Source of the DNA: Micromonospora saelicesensis
GTDB lineage: Bacteria; Actinomycetota; Actinomycetes; Mycobacteriales; Micromonosporaceae
Assembly: GCF_900091575.1 (NCBI RefSeq)
Contig: NZ_FMCR01000001.1
Location: forward strand, 124,001 to 188,000
Length of the DNA: 64,000 nucleotides
Reading direction: 5' to 3'
In this document: piece by piece, positions 28,199 through 36,179 of the stretch
Position numbering within the stretch: position 1 is the stretch's first letter
Layout of the letters: each line of letters starts with the position of its first letter
Position numbers and translations under genes: made by a program
Notes under the pieces: model-generated
Told to the model about the DNA's origin: nothing
The model's input: the letters and a program-made list of their open reading frames with translations, nothing else
Database searches by the model: none

Positions 28199-29653
28199 GT
28201 GGGGTTGGATCCAGGACTGCGCCGGCTGGCGCTGGGCACGCTGCTGGCCGCGTACCCGGGACCGGTCCCGCCGGACTGGGCGGTTGACCTGCTGGCCGAC
28301 GGGCTGGCCGGGCACACCCTGTTCGGCACCAACGTGCACGACCCCGCCCAGGTGGCGGCGAGCACCGCCGCGCTGCGCACCGGTCGGCCGGACGCGCTGA
28401 TCGCCATCGACGAGGAGGGTGGCGACGTGACCCGGCTGGCGCACGCCACCGGCAGCCCGTACCCCGGCAACGCCGCCCTGGGTGCGATCGGCGACGTGGC
28501 CCTCACCCGACGGGTCTACCAGTCGATCGGCGCCGAACTGGCCGCGCTGGGCATCACCGTCAACCTCGCCCCCACTGTCGACGTCAACACCGCCGACGAC
28601 AACCCGGTGATCGGCACCCGGTCCTTCGGCGCGGATCCGGTGCGGGTGGCCGCCCACTCGGCCGCCGCCGTGGCCGGTTTGCAGGCCGCCGGCGTGGCCG
28701 CCTGCGCCAAGCACTTCCCCGGGCACGGCGCCACAGTCACCGACTCCCACCACGAACTGCCCACGGTGGACGCTCCGCTGAGCCTGCTCCGCCAGCGGGA
28801 CCTACCGCCCTTCGCGGCCATCGTCGCCGCCGGGGCGCGCGCCGTGATGACAGCGCACATCCGGGTGCCGGCGCTCACCGGCGCCGGCCCGGCCACCTTC
28901 AGCCGAGCCGTCCTGGTCGACCTGCTGCGCACCGAGTACGGCTTCACCGGCACCGTCATCACCGACGCGCTGGAGATGAAGGGTGCCGCGGTGGCCGCCG
29001 GCGGGGTCGGGCCGGCTGCGGTCCGGGCCCTGAGCGCGGGTGCCGACCTGCTCTGCATCGGCGCGAAGGTCGACGCCGAACTGGTCGAGCGGGTGGCCGC
29101 CGAGATCGTCGACGCGCTCGCCGACGGCCGGCTGGCGAGGGCGCGGGTCGAGGAGGCGGCCGGCCGCGCCGCCGATCTCGCCGCCTGGAGCCGGGCCGCC
29201 AGCGGGTCGCCGGCCACCGGCGACCCCGAGCTGGGGTACGCGGCGGCGCGTCGAGCGGTCCGGGTGGAGGGCCTGCTCACCGGCCTGGACCAGCCACTGG
29301 TGGTGCAACTGCACACCGAGTCGACGATCGCCGAGGGTCGGGTGCCGTGGGGCCTCGGTCCGCACCTGGACGGGGTGCCGGAGATCCGGGTGATCGCCGC
29401 CGAGACCGATCCGGCCACGCTGCGGGGATTGGCGGGCGACCGTCCCATCGTCCTGGTCGGACGGCACCTGCACCGGCTGCCCGGCGGCCCGGAGCTGATC
29501 GCCGACCTGGCGGCCCAGCACCCGGTGACAGTGGTGGAGATGGGCTGGCCGGCACAGTGGCGGCCCGCGGGCGTCCGCGCCTTTGTCACCACCTACGGCG
29601 CGAGCCACGCCAACGGTCGCGCGGCAGCCGAGGTGCTCGGCCTGGCCGGCTGA
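28199..29653 (+). CDS. Glycoside hydrolase family 3, NagZ-like beta-N-acetylhexosaminidase
   Basis: Of 484 residues, the first 330 form the GH3 barrel with the NagZ-type catalytic loop KHFPGHGATVTDSHHELP (general acid His/Asp pair) and the nucleophile aspartate in VITDALEMKG. IDEEGGDVTRL marks the substrate pocket. NagZ enzymes release GlcNAc from cell-wall fragments or chitobiose. No signal peptide is visible, so it acts in the cytoplasm. The C-terminal 150 residues are an extra domain seen in actinobacterial relatives. GTG 28199 has GGGGGA upstream. It diverges from the ROK repressor, its probable regulator. Confidence 0.9.
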   Translation: MGLDPGLRRLALGTLLAAYPGPVPPDWAVDLLADGLAGHTLFGTNVHDPAQVAASTAALRTGRPDALIAIDEEGGDVTRLAHATGSPYPGNAALGAIGDVALTRRVYQSIGAELAALGITVNLAPTVDVNTADDNPVIGTRSFGADPVRVAAHSAAAVAGLQAAGVAACAKHFPGHGATVTDSHHELPTVDAPLSLLRQRDLPPFAAIVAAGARAVMTAHIRVPALTGAGPATFSRAVLVDLLRTEYGFTGTVITDALEMKGAAVAAGGVGPAAVRALSAGADLLCIGAKVDAELVERVAAEIVDALADGRLARARVEEAAGRAADLAAWSRAASGSPATGDPELGYAAARRAVRVEGLLTGLDQPLVVQLHTESTIAEGRVPWGLGPHLDGVPEIRVIAAETDPATLRGLAGDRPIVLVGRHLHRLPGGPELIADLAAQHPVTVVEMGWPAQWRPAGVRAFVTTYGASHANGRAAAEVLGLAG

Positions 29654-29659
29654 GCGACG

Positions 29660-29698
29660 GCGCCATCCGGCCGGGCCTCAGGCGCGGCCGGATGGCGC
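29660..29698 (+). terminator. Terminator after the NagZ-like gene
   Basis: GCGCCATCCGGCCG and CGGCCGGATGGCGC form a perfect 14-bp stem around an 11-base loop, seven bases after the stop. Confidence 0.85.
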
Positions 29699-29744
29699 GC
29701 TCCAGCGCCGCCCCAGAGTGTCCACAGTCACTGGTCGCCCCTTA

Positions 29745-29758
29745 TTGAACATGTTCAA
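29745..29758. promoter_or_regulatory. Operator 1 of the TetR-controlled membrane operon
   Basis: TTGAACATGTTCAA is a perfect 14-bp palindrome. A near copy lies at 29788-29801, centre-to-centre 43 bases, four helical turns. This fits cooperative binding of a dimeric repressor such as the TetR protein encoded downstream. Confidence 0.8.
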
Positions 29759-29787
29759 CATCGGTCCTAGTCTGATGACATCGGTAG

Positions 29788-29801
29788 TTGAACACGTTCA
29801 A
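29788..29801. promoter_or_regulatory. Operator 2 of the TetR-controlled membrane operon
   Basis: TTGAACACGTTCAA repeats operator 1 with one base changed. It lies 13 bases before the start codon of the first gene, so a bound repressor would block transcription. Confidence 0.8.
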
Positions 29802-29814
29802 GAAGGGCGTCCAT

Positions 29815-30357
29815 ATGGACATCAAGGTCTGGATGTACGTGATCTACCTCGCGGTCAGCGTCGGCCTGACCATCTGGGTGGCTCGAGCGCTGTCCCGCAA
29901 CGGGCTGGTCTTCCTGGAGGAGGTGTTCGCCGAGAAACGACTCGCCCAAGCGGTCAACAGCCTCCTGGTGGTCGGCTTCTATCTGCTCAACCTCGGCTAC
30001 GTCACTGTGGCGATGAAGCACTCCGACCCGGTCGGCTCAACCAGCCAGGCCATGGAGGAGCTGTCACTCAAGATCGGCTTGGTGCTGCTGGTGCTCGGCG
30101 CGCTGCACTTCTTCAACGTCTTCGCGCTCGGCCGCTACCGCCGGAACCGACTCCGCCAGCTCGCCACCCACCCCCCGCTCGCCCCGATCGGCCGACTCCC
30201 CATGCAATCCACCCCACCCGGATCGCAGCTGGTCGGCGCGTACCCGGGTGGACCACAGCCGACCGGCGCACACCCGGCCGGACCCCAGCCCGCTGGTCCG
30301 CGACCGGCCGGACCGCAACCGGGCGTCGGCCCGACGAACAACCCACCGACCCGATGA
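29815..30357 (+). CDS. Membrane protein with a Pro/Gly-rich tail
   Basis: A 180-residue protein with no family I can name. It has three predicted transmembrane helices: VWMYVIYLAVSVGLTIWVA, AVNSLLVVGFYLLNLGYVTV and IGLVLLVLGALHFFNVFALG. From about residue 120 the tail is disordered and holds short repeats of the AGPQPAG / AGPRPAG kind. The first gene of a probable operon with the DCC-family protein and TetR, behind two operators. The ATGA overlap with the next gene supports coupling. Its role may be membrane or drug stress, but nothing shows this directly. Confidence 0.8.
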   Translation: MDIKVWMYVIYLAVSVGLTIWVARALSRNGLVFLEEVFAEKRLAQAVNSLLVVGFYLLNLGYVTVAMKHSDPVGSTSQAMEELSLKIGLVLLVLGALHFFNVFALGRYRRNRLRQLATHPPLAPIGRLPMQSTPPGSQLVGAYPGGPQPTGAHPAGPQPAGPRPAGPQPGVGPTNNPPTR

Positions 30358-30848
30358 CCATGCCCCCGGCCGATGGCGTCGGTCGGCTCCCGGATCCCAC
30401 CGCTCACTCCGGCGGTGGGATCCGGGGGTTCACCGTCCTGTTCGACGCGGCCTGCCCACTCTGCCGCGCCGCCCGCCGCTGGTTGTCGTCCCGCGCCCAG
30501 CTCGTACCCCTGGAGTTCGTGCCGGCCGGGTCCGCCGAGGCCCGCCGGCGCTTCCCCGGCCTGGACCACGACGCGACGCTGCGCGACCTCACCGTGATCG
30601 CCGACACCGGCGAGGTGTACGCGGGCGACGGCGCCTGGTTCGCCTGCCTCTGGGCGCTGACCGACCATCGGTCCACGGCCGAGCGGCTGGCCCGACCGCA
30701 CCTGCTGCCCCTCGCCCGGCAGACGGTGGCCGCCGCCTCGGCGATCCGGGAGCGGATCCGCGACCCGTGGGCCGAGCCGACCGACGAACCGGCGGGATAC
30801 GGTGGCCCCGATGACCGAGCAGCCTGCGCAGACGACCACTGCGGGTGA
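30354..30848 (+). CDS. DCC-family (DUF393) thiol-disulfide oxidoreductase-like protein
   Basis: A 164-residue protein with the family start FTVLFDAACPLCRAARRWL, in which C-P-L-C forms a thioredoxin-like redox pair preceded by the hallmark aspartate. It continues LEFVPAGSAEARRRFPGLDH and VYAGDGAWFACLWAL, also typical of DUF393. Family members are thought to act on thiols but few have been tested. The start overlaps the membrane gene by ATGA, and its end overlaps the tetR gene by 38 bases, so the three are co-transcribed. Confidence 0.85.
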   Translation: MTMPPADGVGRLPDPTAHSGGGIRGFTVLFDAACPLCRAARRWLSSRAQLVPLEFVPAGSAEARRRFPGLDHDATLRDLTVIADTGEVYAGDGAWFACLWALTDHRSTAERLARPHLLPLARQTVAAASAIRERIRDPWAEPTDEPAGYGGPDDRAACADDHCG

Positions 30849-31509
30849 CCCTGCCACCGCCCGAGGCGAGCAGACCCGGCAGCTGATCCGGGACACCGCA
30901 ATGCGGCTGTTCCGCGAGCGCGGCTACGCCCAGACCACCATGCGGGCGATCGCGCAGGAGGCCGGCGTGGCGGTCGGCAACGCCTACTACTACTTCGGAT
31001 CCAAGGACCACCTGATTCAGGAGTTCTACGCCCAGTCCCAGGTCGAGCACCGGGCCGCCGCGCAGCCCGTGCTCGATCGGGAGGAGGCGTTCGGTCCCCG
31101 GCTCGCCGGAGTGCTGCACGCGGGGATCGACGTGTTGACGCCCTCACACGGATTCGCGGCGACCTTCTTCAAGACGGCGGCGGAGCCCACCTCCCCGCTG
31201 AGCCCCTTCTCCGCGGAGTCCTCCGGCCCCCGAGAGGCGGCCATCGACCTCTTCGGCGAGGTGTTGGCCGGCTCGACGGCCACTGTCGACGCCGAGCTGC
31301 GCCCACAGCTGCCCGAGCTGCTCTGGCTCGCGTACATGGGCGTGATCCTCTACTGGGTACACGACCGATCGCCGGGCCAGACCAAGACCCGCCAGCTCAT
31401 CGACGGGGCCGTACCACTGATCGACCGGCTCGTGGCGCTGTCCCGGCTCCGGGTCCTGCGGCCGGTGACCCGACAGGTGCTCGACCTGATTCGCACGCTC
31501 CGTCACTGA
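30811..31509 (+). CDS. TetR-family transcriptional regulator
   Basis: A 232-residue repressor with the TetR helix-turn-helix at about residues 40-60 (TMRAIAQEAGVAVGNAYYYF, followed by GSKDHLIQEFY) and a ligand-binding C-terminal part. It is the last gene of the operon and most likely binds the two TTGAAC-type palindromes in front of the first gene. The ATG at 30811 is preferred; a GTG nine bases upstream is possible. A small hairpin after the stop probably ends the transcript. The inducer is unknown. Confidence 0.9.
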   Translation: MTEQPAQTTTAGDPATARGEQTRQLIRDTAMRLFRERGYAQTTMRAIAQEAGVAVGNAYYYFGSKDHLIQEFYAQSQVEHRAAAQPVLDREEAFGPRLAGVLHAGIDVLTPSHGFAATFFKTAAEPTSPLSPFSAESSGPREAAIDLFGEVLAGSTATVDAELRPQLPELLWLAYMGVILYWVHDRSPGQTKTRQLIDGAVPLIDRLVALSRLRVLRPVTRQVLDLIRTLRH

Positions 31510-31510
31510 T

Positions 31511-31531
31511 CCGGCCGACACCTTCGGCCGG
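31511..31531 (+). terminator. Short terminator-like hairpin after tetR
   Basis: CCGGCCGA and TCGGCCGG pair as a perfect 8-bp stem with a 5-base loop, starting one base after the stop codon. Confidence 0.6.
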
Positions 31532-31681
31532 CGAAGCAGCAGGTCAAGTCCGCTTTTCGACACTCCGAACCGACAGCTTCAACCTTGCCCCGAGCCTGTT
31601 CGATACGTAGCGTGATCGACACGTAGCGGCACGCCGCCCGGCGGGGCCGCTACACCCGGAACCGGGGCCTGGGGGGAGGTT

Positions 31682-31717
31682 GCGGACCGTGGATCCGGCC
31701 CGGGATCCACGGTCCGC
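31682..31717 (-). terminator. Strong terminator after the GNAT gene
   Basis: GCGGACCGTGGATCC and GGATCCACGGTCCGC form a perfect 15-bp stem around a 6-base loop, 14 bases beyond the stop of the minus-strand gene. It can also stop readthrough from the left. The stretch 31532-31681 shows no other feature. Confidence 0.85.
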
Positions 31718-31730
31718 GCCCAATGCCCGC

Positions 31731-32393
31731 TCAGCGCGGATAGACCCCGTACGCGCGCCAGCCCCGGTCCGGAAAACCGGCCGCTTCGGCGACCCGGGCC
31801 GAGGCGTGATTGTCCCGCTCGTGCAGGTAGGTGGGGACCGCCCCCTCGTCGAGCACCCGCCGCGCCGCCTGGGCCACCAGTCGACGGGCCAGGCCGCGCC
31901 CCTGCGCGGTCGGCACGGTGCCGACGGCCAACTCGTGCCCGTACGCGTCGTGCCGCTTGATCCCGGCGCCGGCCAGATAGGCGCCGTCCGGGTCACGGAC
32001 CACCAGCACCGGCCGGTCGAAGAGTCGCAGCCACGGCGGCAGCCCGGCGGCGGTCGGCTCGGTCCACTCCCCCACGTCGGGCAGCGGGGCGGGCGCCACG
32101 CTCCACCGGAAGGGGCCGTCGTGTACGCAGAATTCGGGCCGGCCGACGGCCTCCGGCAGCGCGGCGAGCAAGCGAGCCGGCGTACGGCGAACCAACGCGC
32201 GGACCGCCGCCACACGGTCCGGCGCCACGGAGAGCACGGCGCTCTGCCCGGTGTCCACGGCGAGCGCCGGGCGTAGCCGGCCATCCCAGGCCGGTTTGGC
32301 CCGCCGCTGCGAGGCGACCACGTGCAGCCCAGGCCCGGCCGGCCACTGGCCGAGCCAGGTGGCCAGGTGCAGGTGAAGTCGCCGGTCGAGCAT
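31731..32393 (-). CDS. GNAT-family N-acetyltransferase
   Basis: A 220-residue protein. Its C-terminal half holds the GNAT core: YLAGAGIKRHDAYGHELAVG, then the acetyl-CoA loop TVPTAQGRGLARRLVAQAAR (Q-G-R-G-L-A) and ARVAEAAGFPDRGWRAYGV at the end. The N-terminal 100 residues form a separate helical part. The start at ATG 32393 has GGGAGG at the right distance. No substrate can be named, and no neighbour gives a hint. Confidence 0.88.
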   Translation of the reverse strand: MLDRRLHLHLATWLGQWPAGPGLHVVASQRRAKPAWDGRLRPALAVDTGQSAVLSVAPDRVAAVRALVRRTPARLLAALPEAVGRPEFCVHDGPFRWSVAPAPLPDVGEWTEPTAAGLPPWLRLFDRPVLVVRDPDGAYLAGAGIKRHDAYGHELAVGTVPTAQGRGLARRLVAQAARRVLDEGAVPTYLHERDNHASARVAEAAGFPDRGWRAYGVYPR

Positions 32394-32516
32394 GCGCACC
32401 TCCCCGTCACCCGACCCGTCGTCGATCACCGTACGCCGGACGGCAGGGCCGGGCGCAGGATACGTCAGGGCCGAGTGGGAAAGGGGTGCGGGAACCGGGC
32501 ACGCGGATCGACCGTC

Positions 32517-32532
32517 ATATGTATTTCCATAT
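32517..32532. promoter_or_regulatory. AT-rich palindrome before a small gene
   Basis: ATATGTATTTCCATAT pairs ATATG with CATAT around six bases. It is a marked AT island 30 bases before the small gene at 32563 and may be part of its promoter or an operator. Confidence 0.4.
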
Positions 32533-32562
32533 CTGGACACCTTTGTTTGGGACGGTGAACGC

Positions 32563-32757
32563 ATGCCGATTCAGCCGAGCGACCACTACCAGCAGGACCC
32601 CGAGCGACTCTGGCACGCGGCGGAGGCCGTCGGAGGCAATCCGCCCCAGCCGCGCTACCGGAACCCTCGGACAATCGGCGGCGACTCCCTGTCGTGGGCC
32701 GGGCTGAACAAGCTGTCCGTCGGCAGCTCCAGTCGGCACCGTCTGAACACCCACTGA
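32563..32757 (+). CDS. Small hypothetical protein (64 residues)
   Basis: No family is recognised. The product opens MPIQPSDHYQQDPERLWHAA and has a likely amphipathic helix followed by a polar, Pro/Arg/Ser-rich part (NPPQPRYRNPRTIGGDSL). It has no signal peptide or membrane segment. GGTGA lies six bases before the ATG, and an AT-rich palindrome is just upstream, which supports a real gene. Even so, a gene this short in GC-rich DNA needs comparison with relatives to be accepted. Confidence 0.5.
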   Translation: MPIQPSDHYQQDPERLWHAAEAVGGNPPQPRYRNPRTIGGDSLSWAGLNKLSVGSSSRHRLNTH

Positions 32758-32901
32758 GGCACCACCGGTCGGTGGCACCGAAGGGCAGCCTCTGACGTTC
32801 GGGGCGACACACCCGAGGAGGTCCAGCGGCGGCTTTCGCACACCTGTCGGGTAATTTCTTGTGGTCCGCCATCCCGGCCTACGACAGGAGAAGCTCCGCG
32901 C

Positions 32902-33420
32902 ATGGGCAAGAAGACGATCCACGTCTCCGACTTCACCGGCACGGTTCTGCAGCAGGACGACGAGGTGGTCCGCGTCGTCGTGCTGGAGCACCCGGACCTG
33001 GTCGCCGGGCCCGTGCAGTTGGACGCCACCCCGGGCGAGGTGGAGAACATCGACGACGCCGCGCTGGACGTGGCGGTGGTGGAGATCCACGACCGGCACG
33101 GTGGCGGCGAGCCCCGCCGGGTGGTGCTGACCGCCAGCGAGTTCGACGCGATGGCCACCGACGTGCCGATGGCGCAGCTGTTGAAGACGGCCGAGCGGGT
33201 TCGCCCGCCCAAGGCCCGTAAGACCACCGAGAAGATCGACTACGGCACGCTGGAGCATGCCGGCAAGCCCCATCGGGGCCGGGTCACCGAGGAGGAGGCC
33301 CGCCTGGTGCGCGAGCAACTCGACGAGGTCAACAAGCGCCTCGCCGACGCGGGCGTACGCCAGATCGACCCGGCCGATCCGGAGCACGCCCTGCGTTACG
33401 GCTTTCCTGAGGTCTCCTGA
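32902..33420 (+). CDS. Hypothetical protein, two-part, soluble
   Basis: A 172-residue protein I cannot assign. The first 85 residues look like a small beta domain (KKTIHVSDFTGTVLQQDDEV, then VVVLEHPDLVAGPVQLDA). The start has a faint likeness to Lsr2-type N termini, but no A/T-hook motif is seen. The second half is charged and helical (TEEEARLVREQLDEVNKRLA) and ends PADPEHALRYGFPEV. AGGAGA lies 11 bases before the ATG. It converges with the Clp_N/HTH gene, with only ten bases between the stops. Confidence 0.75.
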   Translation: MGKKTIHVSDFTGTVLQQDDEVVRVVVLEHPDLVAGPVQLDATPGEVENIDDAALDVAVVEIHDRHGGGEPRRVVLTASEFDAMATDVPMAQLLKTAERVRPPKARKTTEKIDYGTLEHAGKPHRGRVTEEEARLVREQLDEVNKRLADAGVRQIDPADPEHALRYGFPEVS

Positions 33421-33430
33421 CCCCGGGTTC

Positions 33431-34159
33431 TCACTTCTTTCCGACGGCGGCGGCGAGGGCGGCGGCCAGGTCGCTCTCGACCGTCGCCTTGTCCAGGCCG
33501 AGGTTGGTGAGCACGCCGGCGCCGTCCTCCTGCTCCAGCAGGGCGAGCAGCATGTGCTCGGTGCCGATGTAGTTGTGACCGAGGCGCAGCGCCTCCCGGA
33601 AGGTCAACTCCAGCGCCTTCTTGCCGCGCGCGTCGTACGGGATGAGGTCCGGAACCTGCTCCGCCCGCGGTGGAACGACGGCAGCGACCGCCTCCCGCAC
33701 CGCCTCGGGGGTGGCGCCGCGACCAGCCATCACCCTGGCGGCCAGCCCTTCCGGCTCGGCCAGCAGGCCCAGCACCAGGTGCTCGGGGCCGATTTCGGCG
33801 TTGCCGCTGGCGCGAGCCTCCTCCTGCGAGGCCATCACCACGTTGCGGGCGCGAGGGGTGAACCGGCCGAATCCGGCGTTGGGGTCGAGCGCGGCCGCGT
33901 CGGTCGCCTTCGGCACGAAGCGCTTCTGGGCGGCCTGCTTGCTGACCCCCATGCTGCGGCCGATGTCGGTCCAGGACGCGCCCGAGCGCCGGGCCTGGTC
34001 GACGAAGTGTCCGATGAGGTGATCGGCCACCTCGCCGAGGTGGTCGGCGGCGATGACCGCGTCGGTGAGTTGGTCGAGCGCGTCGGTGTGCGCCGTCTTG
34101 ATCGCCTGGATCAGGTCGTCGAGCTTGACGGGGTTACCCATCTGGAGAGGATCTGTCAT
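33431..34159 (-). CDS. HTH protein with two Clp N-terminal repeats
   Basis: A 242-residue protein with no ATPase or protease part. Residues about 20-85 contain a helix-turn-helix (SWTDIGRSMGVSKQAAQKRF). Two Clp_N-type repeats follow: FTPRARNVVMASQEEARASG with IGPEHLVLGLLAEPEG, then LELTFREALRLGHNYIGTEH with MLLALLEQEDGAGVL. In ClpC and ClpA these repeats bind adaptors and damaged proteins. The family is common in actinobacteria but little studied. Its own promoter is leaderless and covered by two 17-bp palindromes, so it probably represses itself. Confidence 0.85.
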   Translation of the reverse strand: MTDPLQMGNPVKLDDLIQAIKTAHTDALDQLTDAVIAADHLGEVADHLIGHFVDQARRSGASWTDIGRSMGVSKQAAQKRFVPKATDAAALDPNAGFGRFTPRARNVVMASQEEARASGNAEIGPEHLVLGLLAEPEGLAARVMAGRGATPEAVREAVAAVVPPRAEQVPDLIPYDARGKKALELTFREALRLGHNYIGTEHMLLALLEQEDGAGVLTNLGLDKATVESDLAAALAAAVGKK

Positions 34160-34161
34160 GC

Positions 34162-34206
34162 GTCAACCATAGGTTGACGCATCCGTCGCGTCAACCTTGA
34201 GTTGAC
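34162..34206 (-). promoter_or_regulatory. Leaderless promoter with two overlapping operators
   Basis: On the minus strand a -35 TTGACG (34189-34194) and a -10 TATGGT (34166-34171) are separated by exactly 17 bases, and the start codon follows the -10 by six bases. Two 17-bp palindromes cover these boxes: GTCAACCATAGGTTGAC (34162-34178, arms of 7) and GTCAACCTTGAGTTGAC (34190-34206, arms of 6). Their centres are 28 bases apart. Confidence 0.85.
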
Positions 34207-34220
34207 GACTACAGCTCGGC

Positions 34221-35231
34221 TCAGGCGGCGTACTCCGGCAGGAGTCGAGCGACGGCCGCCGGCGAGGGCATGGCGGCGATCTCCTCGGCGACAGCGCGGG
34301 GCGCGTCGCGCTGCTCGACGTTGCCGCGCTGCGGCAGCAGGCGATGGGCCTGCTCGGCGATGGCGCTCGCGTCCACCTCGCCGGGAAGAAGCCGCACTGC
34401 GACACCGGCGGCGGCGAGGGTGTCGGCGTTGGCGAACTGGTCGGCGCCCTGCGGCAGCAGCAACTGCGGTACGCCAGCCGCGAGCGCGCCGAGGGTGGTG
34501 CCGCTACCTGCGTGGTGCACCACCAGGTCGACGAGCGGCAGCAGCTCCGCCTGCGACACCCACGGATGCACGCTGACGTGGTCAGGGATCTCGCCCAGTT
34601 GTTCCAGGGGCACCCGGCCCGCCGCGACCACCACCTCGGCGTCCAGCGCCGCCAGGCCGGCGATGGCGGTGCGCAGCAGCTCCGGCGTGCCGAACGCGGT
34701 GCCGAGGGTCAGATAGATCAACGGTCGGGACGTTCGACGGCTCACCCGTTCGGGCAGCGGGGCCGGTGTGGAGAAGGCCACCGGTCGCAGCTCGATCCGA
34801 CGTTCGGTGGCGAGGAAGTCCTTGTCCTGCAGCGAGGGCGGCCAGATGTCCAGGTGCGGCCGGCCGACGACCTCGGCGTTCCTGGTGGGCAGTTCCAGGC
34901 CGATACCCTCGGGATACATCCGGCCGAACCCGTGCCACAGGCCCGGGATCCCGGTCCGGTGAGCCGCCACTGCTGCCCCCGGCAGCCCCCACTCGTGCAC
35001 CACCAGGTCGGGCCGCAGCCGCGCCAGCTCCGGTGCGAGATCCTCGGCGTACACCTCGTAGAAGGCGTCGCCGGGCCGGAACGGCCGCAGGCCGTGCGCG
35101 GCGAGCGGCGCGTGCACCTCCGGACCGGCGGCGAAGTGGACCTCGTGCCCGGCCTCCCGGGCGGCGATCGCCAGCGGGATCAGCGGATAGGTGTGACCAA
35201 CGGACGCAAGACTGGCGAACAGCACGCGCAT
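34221..35231 (-). CDS. Glycosyltransferase, GT1/MGT type
   Basis: A 336-residue GT-B fold enzyme of the family that glycosylates small molecules and antibiotics. The N-terminal acceptor domain begins MRVLFASLASVGHTYPLIPL; the C-terminal donor domain carries the family signature VSVHPWVSQAELLPLVDLVV followed by HHAGSGTTLGALAAGVPQLL and LPQGADQFANA. The length is slightly short for the family (about 380-420) but no motif is missing. No biosynthetic cluster is near, so it may serve in self-protection (macrolide-type inactivation) or tailoring. The start ATG 35231 follows GGTAGGG. Confidence 0.88.
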   Translation of the reverse strand: MRVLFASLASVGHTYPLIPLAIAAREAGHEVHFAAGPEVHAPLAAHGLRPFRPGDAFYEVYAEDLAPELARLRPDLVVHEWGLPGAAVAAHRTGIPGLWHGFGRMYPEGIGLELPTRNAEVVGRPHLDIWPPSLQDKDFLATERRIELRPVAFSTPAPLPERVSRRTSRPLIYLTLGTAFGTPELLRTAIAGLAALDAEVVVAAGRVPLEQLGEIPDHVSVHPWVSQAELLPLVDLVVHHAGSGTTLGALAAGVPQLLLPQGADQFANADTLAAAGVAVRLLPGEVDASAIAEQAHRLLPQRGNVEQRDAPRAVAEEIAAMPSPAAVARLLPEYAA

Positions 35232-35330
35232 GGCGTCGGACCCTACCTGCCGCACCGTGGGCCCGGCGTGTTCGGCGGCCCGTATACGGTGGGCTCCGGT
35301 CGAACGCGGTCACCGGCGGGAAGGGCGGTC

Positions 35331-36170
35331 ATGCGTCTGCACGTGGGGTGCGCGATGTGGAGTCACCGGTCGTGGCCGGGCCACCGGCTGCCGCCCACCG
35401 AGCGCCTGCGGCACTACTCCAGTTGGTGCGACGCCGTGGAGGGCAACACCACGTTCTACGCGACCCCGGCCCGGGACACCGTGGCCTCGTGGGCCGCCCA
35501 GACGGATCCCGAGTTCCGGTTCGTCCTCAAACTTCCCAAGGTCATCACGCACGAACGCCGGCTCACCAACGTCGACGAACCGCTGCGCGTCTTTCTGGAC
35601 GCCATCGAACCGCTCGGCCCGCGCGCCCACGCCCTCTGGATCCAGCTGCCCGGCTCGTTCGCGCCCGCCGACGTCCCGGCCCTGGGCCGTTTCCTGGAGC
35701 AGCTTCCGCGGTCCCACCGGTACGCGGTGGAGGTCCGCCACCCCGCGTTCTTCACCGACGCCCGCGCGGCCCGACTGCTCGGGGCGACCCTCGCCGCCGT
35801 CCGCGCCGAGTGGATCCCCTTCGACACGACCGCCTTCTTCACGAGCCCGCCGACCAGCGACGCGGAGCGGGACGCCTGGACCAAGAAGCCGCGCCTGCCG
35901 CTCCGGTCCCTCGCGCTGACCGACCGACCCATCGTCCGCTACCTCGGTCGCGACGACCCGACGCGCACTGTCGAGGGCTGGCAGCGCTGGGTCGACGTGA
36001 CAGTCACCTGGCTCCGCGAAGGGCGCTCGCCGACGGTGTTCATCCACACCCCGGATAACGCCGACGCGCCGGCACTCGCCCGCCGGTTCCACGACGAGGT
36101 ACGGGCACGCGTACCCGGGCTCGACGCGTTGCCCGAGCCGATCCCGGTCGAGCCGCTGACGCTGTTCTGA
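35331..36170 (+). CDS. DUF72 domain protein
   Basis: A 279-residue TIM-barrel-like protein of the DUF72/YecE family. It opens LHVGCAMWSHRSWPG (the G-x-x-x-W motif), then VEGNTTFYATPARDTVASWA and FRFVLKLPKVITHERRL, all family hallmarks; RYAVEVRHPAFFTD continues the pattern. DUF72 proteins have no proven reaction, though the fold suggests a sugar- or metal-dependent enzyme. It runs toward the GH15 gene on the other strand, ten bases apart. The ATG at 35331 begins at the conserved start. Confidence 0.9.
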   Translation: MRLHVGCAMWSHRSWPGHRLPPTERLRHYSSWCDAVEGNTTFYATPARDTVASWAAQTDPEFRFVLKLPKVITHERRLTNVDEPLRVFLDAIEPLGPRAHALWIQLPGSFAPADVPALGRFLEQLPRSHRYAVEVRHPAFFTDARAARLLGATLAAVRAEWIPFDTTAFFTSPPTSDAERDAWTKKPRLPLRSLALTDRPIVRYLGRDDPTRTVEGWQRWVDVTVTWLREGRSPTVFIHTPDNADAPALARRFHDEVRARVPGLDALPEPIPVEPLTLF

Positions 36171-36179
36171 CCCGACGGG

